A stretch of DNA of 64,000 nucleotides from Acanthosepion esculentum (lineage: Eukaryota; Mollusca; Cephalopoda; Sepiida; Sepiidae). The position numbers and the translations under genes were made by a program. Shown in pieces: positions 22,555 through 33,646 of this stretch. The notes under the pieces are model-generated. The model was not told where the DNA came from and searched no databases. It worked only from the letters and a program-made list of their open reading frames with translations. The stretch covers positions 59,798,162-59,862,161 of the forward strand of contig OZ038487.1 in NCBI GenBank assembly GCA_964036315.1. Direction: 5' to 3'. How positions within the stretch are numbered: position 1 is the first letter of the stretch; every line of letters begins with the position of its first letter.

Positions 22555-22800
22555 CAAAAATCAACAGTATGTTTTTATAGTAAAATTACCAATATTAATT
22601 TTTTGTAGTAAAATAATCAACAATACATTTTACAGTGAAATGAGAACTAATACAACAAAAAAAGTGTAAAAATACATCTTTCTAGTAAAATTACCAGCAA
22701 TACATTTTTATAAAAGATTATCGACAATATATATTTGTAGTAAAATTGTCAATAATACATTTTCTAAATTGCCAACAATACACATTATCATCTATAAACT
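22555..22800. repeat. Minisatellite, about 28-31-bp unit
   Basis: Degenerate tandem copies of a unit like CAACAATACATTTTTATAGT plus AAAATTAC, with starts near 22577, 22608, 22684, 22713, 22741 and 22769. Confidence 0.7.
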
Positions 22801-22899
22801 ATATATAAAAAATACATTTGCTCTCAAAATACGTTTGCTCTCATGGCATTATTTATAGAATATCTAGCAGAATGCATAAATTGCATTCCTAATAGTTTC

Positions 22900-22985
22900 G
22901 ATTTCGGCATTAAATATCCCATAGAGGTTGATATGCCGTTAAACAAACTCAACCACACAACCAACCAAAGTTTTTCTAACCACAG
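22900..22985 (+). repeat. SINE 3' tail fragment
   Basis: TTTCGGCATTAAATATCCCA and GAGGTTGATATGCCGTTAAA followed by CAACCA repeats match the 3' tail of the SINEs at 1.8 and 14.7 kb. The head is absent. Confidence 0.65.
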
Positions 22986-22989
22986 GTTT

Positions 22990-24725
22990 TTCATAAATTG
23001 AGGAAATATGTCTCTACGTAATCTTGAGATTTATTGAAGATTTGTGTACAAATCTTAATGGCGTTGCACATATAACATGCCACAAAAAAAATAACGAAAA
23101 TTACAGATGCTAGGTTACAAACGGCGAATCTCTCCCTTTCGATGAGATAGTCACGAAGGTCACTTAACGGACGGTGAATGACGTCAGGAGATAGATTGAC
23201 GAAGGGCAGTTGTGATATAGAAAAAAGGACGTCCCTAGCACAAAGCGGTAGGTCTTACAGGAAAAACCACATGGCCTAACCAGGTTCTTAGAGAACCCAC
23301 CGTCATTCCAGTTTTCCCTTCGGGAAATAGTACAAGTACGTTTCCCATTTTCTTATACACCGTTTGTTGTTGCATATATGCTATAATTTCTCTGTGTGGG
23401 ACACGTGTATATATGCATTTTTGTGGACTACGTAGCATTATAAAAATCTCTGAGAACTAAGCATGTTTGTCATTCTTTTTCCATTCAGCTATTCCGTTAC
23501 GTCCTTGGAATGTCGCTGTTATTATATCATTGATATAAGAATGCCCATAACGGGAGAAATGTAAATTGGTAAATAAACTTTTCTTCCCCAAGCCTCTCCT
23601 CTCGTGACATTGTTGATCAAGTCGCGCTTCGAACACGTAAGCAAACATGAAATGTTCCTATCTTTCATAAAAGTCCAAAAATGGGTTTTCATAACATGTC
23701 AATTAACAAAATATGATTTTTACACGTATATTTTTTCCTTCGTGGTAAATATCGCAGCGGAAAGGATGATATTATTGTCACAGAAGGCCTTTGCCTAACA
23801 CGCTAAAAAGTTACATAATTACTATCTAGGGACGTATTGACTAGCGTATTTTACGTGTAACTATTTTCTCCATCCACGTGTTCATGTAGACGCTGAAAGC
23901 AAAAAACAGATTTTGTCTACCTGTGACTTCTTTTTGCTTCTATTTTAAATTTTACATAACTATAGCAAAGTTAAATACAACTTTTCCTAGTGACTAACGG
24001 ATGTTCCGTCTTGTGTTTTTAATTTTTAATAGAATATCTTTTTATCACATTTTCCATATTTCCAGTTAGGAATATTTTTTTCACGTGTATACTTTCTATT
24101 ATTAAGCACCTTTCGGAGTGGTAGTGATAAATTTCAGTCATACGCTTTTTGGTAATTACTTGACTGCCGGATATTAACGGTATTTACCCAGTTGTATATA
24201 TATTATAAGACAGAAAACTGTTTCCATATATTTTAGGGTGATGGGTCTTGCGCTAACATGGCTGCCGTCTTTCTCACCTCCAAGCTGAGTTTGATGTTGT
24301 CACGCTTCAAAGGAGACCATGCCACGAACCCTCAGTACCATGTTGTAGTAATCCCTGCCTCTTTGACCCAAATTGGGGGTACCTTCTTAAATCCATAGTA
24401 ACTGACGTAAATTTCGCGATAGCTAGTTCAATTTTTTTTTTCACGTGTATTTACCGGGTTCTTTAATATTAATGTTTTTCAGAGATATTTTCCTGCATTG
24501 ATGGATGTTTAATTAAGCCACCATACGTGAGAAAGATTCTGCCGCTATCATGGCAATCAGTGAAATTAACCCACTGTAAAAACAAAGCGGACACTTCCCG
24601 TTTTGGGGCCCGAATCGAGTCAAGTGGTGAATTGAAAATAATTACCTGACAAAAAAAGAAAATTCCGTCTAGCAATTTAAAAGCTAATTAACGAGAACGC
24701 CCGAGAAGTTAGAAAAATAACAATT
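22990..24725. other. No recognised feature
   Basis: Several frames of 63-68 codons exist but none is recognised. The pattern TTTTTTTCACGTGTAT recurs near 24079 and 24435, and TTACACGTATATTTTTT occurs near 23720, suggesting dispersed copies of a short unknown repeat. Confidence 0.4.
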
Positions 24726-24729
24726 TCAA

Positions 24730-25290
24730 TAGTCGTAGTAAATCTGTATGTCACTTTAAGGGACAAAGTAATTGCGTGGACTTCTAGGTCTCAAGGAAAA
24801 AACTGTCCCAACTTCTCAATGAGGAAACCATAAGAGACAGCAAACCATAGCTTAGCGGAAAAAATATAGACATCTTAGTGCGACATAGTTTCCTCCAGCG
24901 CTTGCCTCCTACATTACATACGGTCTTAGCCTCGTTAGGGAGGGATACACCCATAGAGAAGTTAGTGGAGACCCCCGGTAACATAGCGGATGTAATTTCC
25001 ACCCACCTGATGTCAATAGCTTGCAGCCGGGATTCGGAGTTATATAACTTAGATAAAATTTTAGAATCGCAAAAGAGAAACAAAAATAGATGAATTAAGC
25101 AGAAGAATGGATAAATTCACTCAACCACGTGCCACAAGTAGAGATCGCTTCTCTCGTCGTTCAATGTAAAGGAGTAAGGACCTTCTGTGTTTGAAATATA
25201 CAGGAAGTATAGGAATAATGCTTATCAGTGCAAATCAATCTGTTTGTTCAAGTCCAACCAGGGAGTTCATGTACTATGTTGGTGAAATAA
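24730..25290 (+). pseudogene. Gypsy-type LTR retrotransposon gag fragment
   Basis: The open part (24878-25093) reads RHSFLQRLPPTLHTVLAS, then the PIEKLVETPGNIADVI block, matching the gag region (LLRxLWxQRLPxxVQxxLA, then KLAxxADKxxDV) of metazoan Gypsy elements. Upstream, in other frames, LLNEETIRDSKPS extends the match. Downstream, a frame reads TSRDRFSRRS and YRKYRNNAYQCKSICLFKSN, the degraded basic and zinc-binding tail. No protease, RT, integrase or LTRs were found nearby. Confidence 0.65.
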
Positions 25291-25294
25291 ATTC

Positions 25295-25940
25295 TAGCAT
25301 CACGTGAGTAACATGTCTGCACGTTTTAACACGTGAATATGGATAGTGAAACAAATTTAAATCATCCCCAGTTGCATTATTTTGATGTGAATGTCCTCCA
25401 AATGTTTTAAATGATTTTTGCAGTCTTTTCAAACAACACCTGACGATAATTAGAAGTGAGGCTATGAACTTTTGTACTGACAGGGGTGCATCAGTATCTT
25501 CGATATTATATGCTGTTTTTAACTGAATATATATCGAAATATTTATATTTACAATGTTCGATCTCTGTGATTACTTTCTAGCACTCTTTTACGTTCAGTG
25601 ATGGATGAGATCATGTTGAAAAATAAATAAATGATATGTTCATAAACATGCCATACAATCTTTTGTCTCCTGATTACATGTTTATCATTCCAACGACTAA
25701 ACTAATTCTTCGAATTGCTTTTGGTATTCTAAAAACAAACAAATTAAACCGATCCATTCTGCAGCGTTATTGGAGTTTAAAATCCATAAGGAAAGAAATA
25801 AACGTATTTTTGCTGCACGTACAAACTAAGAATGTAGAAAAAAATGTAGATAATATATCGACCGCTCATTTTCATCAATATGTGTAAAAAGAAAGAGTAA
25901 ATTAATGTTCATAATGGGGACGACCTCTAATTCTTTCTAT
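25295..25940. other. No recognised feature
   Basis: AT-rich. An 83-codon plus frame at 25636-25887 is not recognised and looks like composition. Confidence 0.35.
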
Positions 25941-25944
25941 TCTG

Positions 25945-26245
25945 GGAGAAGCTTCCACAACCTTGTGGATGACGAATTATTCTCTAACCTGCGACTCCTA
26001 TAGGAACGTTGCTAGCCTCTCACTTCTCTATCACTATTACTATGGTAGATGGTCAGACAAGTTACATTTCTTAATTCCAGCACATCAAACCTTCACAGTT
26101 AAGACATTCGATGACATGTTCACGCTGGCAAACCATACCCACCCCTTTCGTGTTCCTTTGATAAGGAGCTAGTTTCACTCAGGCATCTTATGCAGAAATG
26201 TCACTTTATGGAACAAACCCCCTTTCGTACAACAATATCACTCAG
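25945..26245 (+). pseudogene. Jockey/CR1-like LINE RT C-terminal fragment
   Basis: The translation gives VASLSLLYHYYYGRWSDKLH, then FTLANHTHPFRVPLIRS and a stop, then LWNKPPF. This follows the post-RT block of the LINE family seen on the minus strand at 9.6-9.9 kb. It is about 100 codons with at least one stop. Confidence 0.65.
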
Positions 26246-26249
26246 TAAC

Positions 26250-26755
26250 CTTTTATTCTGAGCGGTTCTTGGGCCTTGTATCTGATGAAATTTACAAACA
26301 GCAAAAAAAAGTGTGAAAAAGGAATCCAACCGGACTTGAGATATAGTATTAATAAAAGGAGTTTTTGTATATTGCCCGTGGATTATAGGCCCCACACCCT
26401 CACCACGCTAGGTTTTACAGTCCTAGTTTCTGTAGTAAGTAGATTGTATAGGTTTGAAATGCTAGCCCCATGCACACCTAGTTTGGGGTTCAGTGCTGCC
26501 CTTCACCTAAAATGACTGCAACCTATATCTAGGAACACCAGTCTTCACCAAGAATAACCCTTAGCTAAGGGAAGATAACACAGATTCATAACTTCTAAAT
26601 TTATTATTCCTAAAGCGAAAGCTCCAGCCTCGACGCTGAATTTAGACTCGACACGCAATTCACATTTTCTACGCCTATACAGCCCGGTCCCTTTAATCCG
26701 TGGTGCCGCTCAGTCTCTTTTTCATCTGTGCGATTGTCTAGCGTGCATTGTCATA
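26250..26755. other. No recognised feature
   Basis: A mixed-composition stretch, somewhat GC-richer at 26380-26520. No homology was recognised. Confidence 0.35.
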
Positions 26756-26759
26756 CTGT

Positions 26760-26930
26760 AGGACTGATATATATTTAACAGTTCATTTATCTTTTCTTTG
26801 TGTCTAACGCATTTTTCCTGTTTATTAATATTTTGCTTAGCTTTTGAAAGGTGTCTTTCGCTTTCCCAATACACCTTCAGATTTCAGTATCGCACTTTCC
26901 GTCCTCATTAAAAACACTTGATTGATTGTT
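26760..26930 (-). pseudogene. RTE-like LINE RT fragment
   Basis: In reverse it reads NEDGKCDTEI, then IGKAKDTFQKLSKILINRK. This is the segment that joins RT to the C-terminal domain in RTE elements. It contains stops. Confidence 0.7.
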
Positions 26931-27044
26931 TATCTGTTGTTTACGTCTTATCATCTATTTGCAAGTTATTTAAATCCGGAAGATATTTTAGATTGCAAGA
27001 TTATTTTTTAAAGATAATACTGATTTAGGGATACAAGTCTTAAT

Positions 27045-27255
27045 AATTAAACCCATAGCTGAGGGGAGTAGAGATGGATTCATATTTTTCCCAAGGATAT
27101 TTGCGCATAAGTGAATATAACGAACACAATTGGAATTAGAACTCGACTATCTGATTAACAATTCCAAGTCGTTACCCATTGCACCAACTGCACATCCAAT
27201 CTTAAACACTTGGTATTCCTAAGCTTTCAGCTATCTAGGTAGTGACCAGGCTCGA
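27045..27255 (-). repeat. 5S/tRNA-type SINE, antisense
   Basis: Read in reverse it starts in the 3' half of a 5S-like sequence (ATCGAGCCTGGTCACTACC and TTAGGAATACCAAGTGT), then has a tRNA-like part with GTCGAGTTCTAATTCCA, then the CCTTGGGAAAAATATGAATC body. It joins an RTE fragment at its 5' end, suggesting truncation or insertion there. Confidence 0.7.
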
Positions 27256-27440
27256 TATAAACTGTTGTAGTTGTCTGATTTTGGTATCTCTAATTGGTAA
27301 TGTTGGGGTGTTCCTTTTGCTAACAGTACGCATTCCCTCTCCTTCTAAATTAGTCCTTTCTCTTCGCTTTCGTTCACTAAATTCTCTATGGGTTCTTGTA
27401 GTTTCCATTCTTTGTCTGATAGTAAGAGTGCGTTAGATGC
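27256..27440 (-). pseudogene. RTE-like LINE RT fragment
   Basis: In reverse it reads NALLLSDKEWKLQEPIENLV, then NESEEKGLI and a stop, then CVLLAKGTPQHYQLEI. This corresponds to the segment directly after the RT catalytic YADD (DTVLLADTERKLQ). The catalytic box itself lies beyond the preserved part. Confidence 0.6.
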
Positions 27441-27444
27441 ACAG

Positions 27445-27945
27445 TTGGTTTTTAATTCCATTTTTCCGTGAACTTTTTGAATGACTCTCCCATGGAAACC
27501 AGTGTATTCACGGGAGAATTTATTCCAATAAATTACTTTATTGGTTTATTGGTATTTAACCAAACGCCTACTCGAATAGAAATCAAGACTGCACTGTTCT
27601 ACGGATTAAATTGATTAGCACTCTCCCTTGGAAACGCCCCAGGCGCCAACCATTAACCCTAAACCTCTCCAAAGGGTAGTGCTTGTGGGTTGGACGCCCC
27701 TTAAGGCTCGAGTTCATTATACTTCATTTTAACCCTGAAATGGAGAATAATAACCTCATAATTATATTTTTGTGATATTTGATTCTCACCTAAGGAATTT
27801 CTGAATTGCATAATGTAATGAATATCGGAATTATGGTCGGTAACAATATGGATAAGCAAAAATGAGAGCTAGGAATGGAAGACGCCAAAATGAAGCAAGT
27901 GCATCCATTTAACTAACGGGGAATGGTTGTACCAGAAGATGGGAA
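27445..27945. other. No recognised feature
   Basis: AT-rich with a GC-richer patch near 27620-27700. Nothing was recognised. Confidence 0.35.
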
Positions 27946-27949
27946 ATGT

Positions 27950-28130
27950 TATTTTCGCTATTTAAATTCGGACTGTTGTCCCCATCTTGGTTGTTTTTAT
28001 CACAGCCTTTCGGCTGTTGTGCTCTCCGGCCTTCATCATGTGCATATCAATCCGGATAACCACAATTTCGAACTGGGCCTTTATATTCAATCTACGCGGG
28101 TAGACTGATCCCGTTCCGGTAGATGTCTAG
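27950..28130. repeat. Dispersed repeat with TTCATC motif, copy 2
   Basis: Shares CAGCCTTTCGGCTGTTGTGC, CTCCGGCCTTCATCATG and the GGGTAGACTG end with the 18.76-kb and 39.5-kb copies. Confidence 0.6.
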
Positions 28131-28134
28131 TTCT

Positions 28135-28710
28135 AATATTTACTACTACGCAGTTATATCTTGCTATGTTTACATTGAATCCAAGCAGACAGAGCACGGA
28201 TTGAACTTACAACTAATCTGTCACCAAATTCGCGAACCAACCCATAAACTGTTGTCCTTTATGTCAATTTTACTGTGGAGAACTTGAAGTGGTCGAAACT
28301 TTGTGACGACAACGACAAAAATAACGACATAATATCCGAATGTAAACAGAGACTAAATAACGATGATTCCACCTGCCTGAAATTCAGACAGAAATTACCT
28401 GACTGGAATTCAAAATGAACTTTCATTCCGATTCCATGCCCATTACACCCCTCTATAACACAACAACATAATAATGAAAAGAGGTCTTAAAGCATCTGAT
28501 GCTCACAGACCAAGAACGCAAGAGAAGCAGAGAAAAATATATTTGGCTGATAGAAAAACAAGTACCACAAAAAGAAAACGTAGTAATAAATTAGACGTTA
28601 TAACTATAATTTATTCTGAGTTGATTGCTTACGGATCATAGCTTATGTGTAATCAATATCATTATTTTAATATTATAACTAATTTTGGCGGCCAAAATGT
28701 GATATACAAA
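28135..28710. other. No recognised feature
   Basis: AT-rich, A-rich DNA without a recognised frame. Confidence 0.35.
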
Positions 28711-28714
28711 TTTG

Positions 28715-28975
28715 GAGGCGCATTGTGATAGAGAAAAATGCTTTCCAACGCCTAAAGATATATTAAGATACAGGAAAAACTCTTAGAAACTAAACTAAGA
28801 ATGCTGACTTGCGATATAATCACAATCCTACCATATGGCAATGAATGTTGAACAATTTCTTCAAAGATGGAGAGGTGACTTCATGAAACATAGATGTGAT
28901 TCTAAAATGTTGTGAGTATCATAAACAGAACATGTAGACAACGAAAAATATCCTGGACAGAACACGTGGGTATTA
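28715..28975 (+). pseudogene. RTE-like LINE RT fragment
   Basis: Translation across frames gives KNAFQRLKDILRYRKNS, then ITILPYGNECWTISSKMERR, then a degraded RTCRQRKISWTEHV. This is the family's KNAFQKL, YGSECWTISSKMERR and TEHV order. Frameshifts and stops are present. Confidence 0.7.
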
Positions 28976-29039
28976 ATTTTTAAGTGATATTAATTTTAAG
29001 GATACAATTATTTTTTTTTTTTGTTTACCCTAACTTAAA

Positions 29040-29240
29040 ATCTGTTAATATCAGACACCGAAAGAAAGATACAATAACGCCAAGACAATGCAGTAAAGAA
29101 AATCGGGGAAAAAGTTTAACCCTTAATTGTAAGGCACTATGAACGCCTGTTAGCAAAAGGGACAGATAGAGATGCGAGGTACAAATTGGGGAGGGCAAAA
29201 TCAAGCAAGTACAGGAGAAAAAAAACTGGAAAATCCTTTA
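29040..29240 (+). pseudogene. RTE-like LINE RT fragment, low similarity
   Basis: LISDTERKIQ is followed by frameshifted text ending in RDARYKLG. This matches the post-catalytic DTERKLQ and CKLQIG blocks in order. Highly degraded. Confidence 0.45.
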
Positions 29241-29329
29241 ATTGACAAAGAACAAGAGACACAGAAACTCGAAGGCACAATGGAGTAGCAACATATGCCT
29301 ACGTTTGTTTTTAATCATGTGATCTCAAA

Positions 29330-29595
29330 CAAGGCAATATAGTCACTAAGACGCAAAGGTTTACTGAATGTGAGAGAATATGAGAAAAAGGAAACTTTAT
29401 TAAAGAGAGAGAACAATAAAAGAAGAAGAATTAAGAAGACAGGGGTTAACCATTGACAGTGAATTGAAATTGTTAAAGATCAAAGTTGACTGGAAAGTAT
29501 GAAGCCGGGAGAAAGTTCCCCGAGTGGAAGTGTGATAGAGGAAACTGCTAGCATAGAACGGTTGCATGTAGCCATTTCAACTGTATGATGATAAG
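29330..29595 (-). pseudogene. Jockey-like LINE 3' end, minus strand
   Basis: In reverse it holds CNRSMLAVSSITLPLGEL and then the same 3' UTR seen at 18.53-18.73 and 21.2-21.4 kb, ending in CCTTTGCGTCTTAGTG. Confidence 0.65.
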
Positions 29596-29689
29596 ACCTC
29601 TAGAAACGGGAACAATTTGTGAGATATTAGTGTTGAAGGTTTATGTAATTCTGCTCTTCTTTACGACAGGTGATATTGGTCAATTTTCC

Positions 29690-30010
29690 CACAGATGAAG
29701 ACATCAGGCTCCAGAGATGTGTTACAAGAAAGGCAAGCTGAGAATACCATGTATTGAATATGTACGATAGAAAGAAATGGAAACATTCAGGACACTTACT
29801 TAGAAACAGAAGAAGACAATTGAAATACCTCGGATACATAATGAGAAAAGAAGGCGATTGAAACTCACAGGATATATTGAAGATAAAAGCATCAAAAGGA
29901 AACGGTGAATATCCTATGTAATGGAATGGAAGAGAGAGGTAATGGAACAGGTTTCCATTAGAGTTACAAAGAATAGGAAGTTATGGTCCCCTACGTCCCT
30001 GAAGTGATGT
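29690..30010 (+). pseudogene. RTE-like LINE C-terminal fragment
   Basis: It reads RRQLKYLGYIMRKEGD, then DILKIKASKGN, then the RKLWSPTSL region near the end. This is the RTE C-terminal block (RRRQLEFLGHIMRKEGLE, then KRSRGRQR). A number of stops are present. Confidence 0.65.
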
Positions 30011-30014
30011 GGCA

Positions 30015-30480
30015 AATAAGAGAGAAAGAAAAAACTATCCTTTGATAATCCCGCAAATCATGCAAAGGAGGTTTAGGATTAGGAACTTTCATCGAACACC
30101 CCTTAGCTTTCTTAACAGTTGAACGCGACCTGTTACCTGCTCTATTAATTATGATAGATTCAAGTGCATTGATCTTTAGCCGGATACTGGACTGTCAAAT
30201 TCCGGAGAGGCCCGAGGTGTTCTCCTTTGACGAAAATATCTTCCACTGTGACTCATACGGACCACCTGATACAAAATGCTCCATCAAATGATATCCGCGC
30301 TAGATTTTATCGCATCAGTTAATTATAATGGAAATATTAGCTGTTTCCTTATAAGGAAACATTTGGCATTGATTTTACCGAGCATATTTTTGTTATTTGT
30401 AAAAACTTTTTCTTAAAAAATTAATTCAGGGAAGTAATAAATATAGGTCGGATTATGAATTAAAATAAATTAAGTCTTCT
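30015..30480. other. No recognised feature
   Basis: Unrecognised; no frame above 60 codons. Confidence 0.35.
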
Positions 30481-30484
30481 CTTC

Positions 30485-30605
30485 ACATGTATAAAAATTG
30501 TCCGGCATTCACTGCCCGAATGTGAACTGACATTACATTGCGTTTCAGTATTTTCCTCTTTGATTCTCTTAATACTTTGTTTAGATTTTAGAAAGCATAT
30601 ATTAT
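30485..30605 (-). pseudogene. RTE-like LINE RT scrap
   Basis: The plus strand reads GTCCGGCATTCACTGCCCGA and CTTAATACTTTGTTTAGA, closely parallel to the minus-strand RTE sequence at 35.74-35.86 kb (GTCCAGCATTCACTGCC, then CTTAATACTCTGCTTAGCC). It is placed by that nucleotide match. Confidence 0.6.
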
Positions 30606-30609
30606 TGTA

Positions 30610-31285
30610 TATCGCGTATTAGTATATCTGTGTAAATTTGAATAATTTGCACACAAGCATTTATTGTTATATTCTTTGCTACTCGGACCAGCATGCAGAT
30701 CAATGTTATTATTTTCACTTTCCGGTCGTTCCATTCTCCGGCTTTCTTTCATCGCGCTAGTAATTTCAACCTTCAAATTTGTGTTAGCAAACTTTATTCA
30801 TGGGTTTATTCAATCAACGGGGTTGCTTGTTCTCTTTCTATTTTCCAAAATTGATTTATATTCGTATCAGTTAATATTAATCAATCTTATATTAACCCCT
30901 GTGTAGGCTTTCTCTTGATTCATTGCCGTATATAGGAGTTAAAGAAACAACTAGGTGTATTCTTATTTTAAGTTGCTTATCTATTCAGGTTCTGAGAAAT
31001 CATGGCTCCTCATAACTTTCTTTATTTGTAGCTATAAGAAATGTTGTGGATTCCGGGATGAAATCCGATATCAATAAATAACAAACGCCAGGAATAGATA
31101 AGGAAAATAAATGTATTAACTTAATAATACAAACTGGTAATACGGGTTAGTAGATCCAGGAATGTTGGTTAGTAGCAATAATATATATATACAATTTTGG
31201 TATTGAAGTATCGCGGTATGACTCCTTACTGAATCTAGGTGCTCGTGACGGTGACTCTTGTGCTAACCTCCTCTAATACTACTCT
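30610..31285. other. No recognised feature
   Basis: Minus- and plus-strand frames of 62-80 codons overlap at 30588-30906; neither is recognised. Confidence 0.35.
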
Positions 31286-31289
31286 TAGG

Positions 31290-31510
31290 GTATTCACTGG
31301 TAGTAGTATATGTATACCTCGGTTGAGTCCATTTGTGTGAAAAGAGGAGCCTCTTTAACAAGAAATTTCTGTCCTCTTATTATCCCACCAAGTCTAAGTT
31401 CTGTCATCTGTTTACACAAGCCAATTTGGTAGGTTATTCGATGTTTCCTTTTGACCCTCTTATCTTCTATATATTTTGTGAGTGTCAAATTCTCCAAGCC
31501 CTTTTACCTC
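31290..31510 (-). pseudogene. RTE-like LINE C-terminal fragment
   Basis: The minus frame MENLTLTKYIEDKRVKRKHR, then ITYQIGLCKQM and LGGIIRGQKFL, matches the RTE C-terminus (LTLTGYIEDKRSRGRQR, then a region ending RGQ). 67 codons remain open. Confidence 0.75.
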
Positions 31511-31599
31511 ACTATGAGTCCTATTTCTTGCTAATCCTAAGTAAAAGTGTAATTTTTGTTCCTATACATATTTTTTTAATTAATTCATACTAAGGAAGG

Positions 31600-31778
31600 C
31601 GATAATGCCACTAAGACACAAGAGGAGTGAAATACATAAGAGAAACATTTACATGGAACAGGAAACCCAATCCTAAATAAGGAACAATTGATAAACCTCT
31701 ACTCCTGGGTAGAATGTGAACCGAACAATTGGAAGCTCTCCTGATCTTAAAATTATAATGTTGTAGTAGACTTTAAAG
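31600..31778. repeat. Jockey 3' tail and dispersed repeat joined
   Basis: ATGCCACTAAGACACAAGAG at the start is the reversed tail of the Jockey-like family. From about 31690, ACCTCTACTCCTG, GAATGTGAACCG and AAAATTATAATGTTG match the repeat at 32.75 and 41.3 kb. The match stops exactly where the hAT-type end begins. Confidence 0.5.
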
Positions 31779-32210
31779 CAGTGTTTCTCAATGTAGGTAC
31801 TAGTGACCGTTTCTGGGCTCTGTTATGTTGAACGGGGATACTAGTTTTTCTTTCAAGTGGGGGGAGCAGTGAACATTTTCAGGAAAACGGTGGGAATTTA
31901 TCCATTTTTTTTTCAAATTTTAAAAAATTATTCAATATTGGCCATAAAAGGAAATTTCTAAAATGTATCTAAAGCTGTGGGAAGCTATTAAACTTTTCTT
32001 TATTGCTTTTCCAATTTCCTGTATGGTTGAATGTGGTTTCAGTTAAACAAGTTCTTACTAAAAAGAAAACAGATTGCAAATTACAAAACGAGTACAAATA
32101 TTGTAAACAGCATGGAACCTAAAACCTTAGCCAGTAAGCACCAAATCAACCATCGCATTGATAACATTGAGATAAGTTATCAAATAAATGTTGCTTTTTT
32201 AGCATTTTAA
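31779..32210 (+). mobile_element. hAT element remnant: terminus plus C-terminal transposase piece
   Basis: The left end CAGTGTTTCTCAATGTAGGT is of the CAGTGNTTCTCAA type used by many animal hAT elements. Bases about 31990-32110 read AFPISCMVECGFS, then after a shift QVLTKKKTDCKLQN, matching the hAT dimerisation region of ZBED5/Charlie-like transposases (AFPSSYLVExGFS, then LLTKKRNRLQI). The rest of the transposase is missing, so this is an internally deleted copy. No right terminus was found. Confidence 0.65.
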
Positions 32211-32234
32211 TCATTGATATTTATCGGGTGGCAT

Positions 32235-32447
32235 TTAAGCTAGCTCCTGAGATGAGCTCTTGATTGGGTTTTCGGCTTGTTCATGAATTTCCCTCAGTCT
32301 TTTCATGTTTTCCGCAATGGAAGCTCTCCTGGCTTCCGCTTGATCTGAGTTTTCATTTGCACGGGATTTTCTATTCCTCGCCGCAGCCTCGGCTCTTTTG
32401 ATTACAATCTGGACCTCTGTTGGGGAAGATTTCTTTTTGCGAGGCAT
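32235..32447 (-). CDS. Short Lys/Arg-rich ORF, Helitron-type N-terminal repeat (candidate)
   Basis: I prefer the internal start MPRKKKSSPTEVQIVI at 32447. The protein is about 70 residues and mostly helical and charged. The block RKSRANENSDQAEARRASIA resembles the RxRANExxEQxxARRxxxAxR repeats at the N-terminus of animal Helitron Rep/helicase proteins and related STPR-type proteins. No Rep, helicase or other Helitron domain is nearby. It could be an orphaned Helitron exon or a coincidental charged frame. Confidence 0.45.
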   Translation of the reverse strand: MPRKKKSSPTEVQIVIKRAEAAARNRKSRANENSDQAEARRASIAENMKRLREIHEQAENPIKSSSQELA

Positions 32448-32739
32448 ACTGCTGCCGTATACGATATGCAACAATGAACTACAGAACCCAAAACCGATTG
32501 TTGCATTTAAGTAATGCATTAATATTTAAGCTTACTTTTTAAAAGTTCAATGATAATTCTTCTGCCACCACTTAATTTAAAGACAATTTGACGTACGCAG
32601 GTCCATACTTTTCGTACAAACTTTTTTTTTTATATTTCATGGGTGACTTTCACAGGATTCGCAATTAATTTAATTTATTCCCAAATGTATTTCCAAGTTA
32701 TAAAAATTGTTATCGTACAAAAAATTCGTCACAAAATAT

Positions 32740-32930
32740 CACTTCAAAAGAACGGAGAAGAGAGTGAACCGGACAATAAGCGAACCTATCTGTTCCAACT
32801 GAGAACAATAATAATAATAATTAGTAAATAAAAGCGGTGATGTTAGAATTATAAATTTGGAGCAGACTTTAGGAGGAAGCGGAAAACTAATCCTATACAG
32901 GGAAGAAAGGGAAAAGAACCACTACCTCTA
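32740..32930 (+). repeat. Dispersed repeat (GGAGAAGAGNGTGAACCGGA family)
   Basis: AGAACGGAGAAGAGAGTGAA, ATAAGCGAACCTATCTGTTC and GGAGCAGACTTTAGGAGG recur in reverse at 41.23-41.42 kb and partly at 7.4, 31.7 and 33.8 kb. It has no coding content. It ends at the DNA element at 32956. Confidence 0.7.
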
Positions 32931-32955
32931 TATCTCTGAGATGAGGTATTATGAT

Positions 32956-33646
32956 TACCGTATTTTCCAGCTTACAAGACGCTTCATCTTGGAAGACGCA
33001 CCCTAATATTGGAAAGAAATTTTTAAGGATATAAAAACTCATTCTCATACAACACATTCACCATGCGTCCATCACATACTGGCGCCACATATAAACAATC
33101 ACTCGCCTTATTTTGTTTGTTTGGCAATGTAATGCTAGTAGATGGTTAGCAAATATACTGTATATTTCTCATTGTCCAATGGTAGTTTTAAATCCTTTTG
33201 ATGAACTCACAATGAGCGATAATTCCAGGGCAAAAAAAGTCTTGTGATACGTGTGAGAGCCTGTTGGTAACTGATATTTTGATGACATAAGAGTGTGAGC
33301 AAACCTACACCATCAATATCAAGAGCAGAAATGCTCCCGCAGCTGCTAGTAAGCAGATCGTGTTTAAGCTTGCGGCTCGGCTCCAGGATGGTTCATAGTC
33401 TTGGAAATAATTGTAACAGCTATGTAGTGATCTTAAATCATATAGAAGTCTGAATTAGATAGCTAACATTATAGTGTAATGACTGAACATACGAATCCAC
33501 GTCCCTATCAGTCAAGACAATTAGCTGACTGTCCAAGTTTACTTGGGCCTGGGCGTTGCCTTACATTCGTCTTGGAAGACGCACACGTATTTTTCAGGGT
33601 ATTTTTTAGGAAAAAATGTGCGTCTTGTATGCCGAAAAATACGGTA
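32956..33646. mobile_element. Non-autonomous DNA transposon with TACCGTATTTTTC ends
   Basis: The left end TACCGTATTTTCCAGCTTAC plus AAGACGC is matched in reverse by the right end (GCGTCTTGTATGCCGAAAAA plus TACGGTA). A second CTTGGAAGACGCAC block sits near each end. The interior (about 600 bp) has no recognisable transposase. Flanking TA suggests TA target duplication. This type of terminus is widespread in animal genomes, but I cannot name the superfamily safely. Confidence 0.7.
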
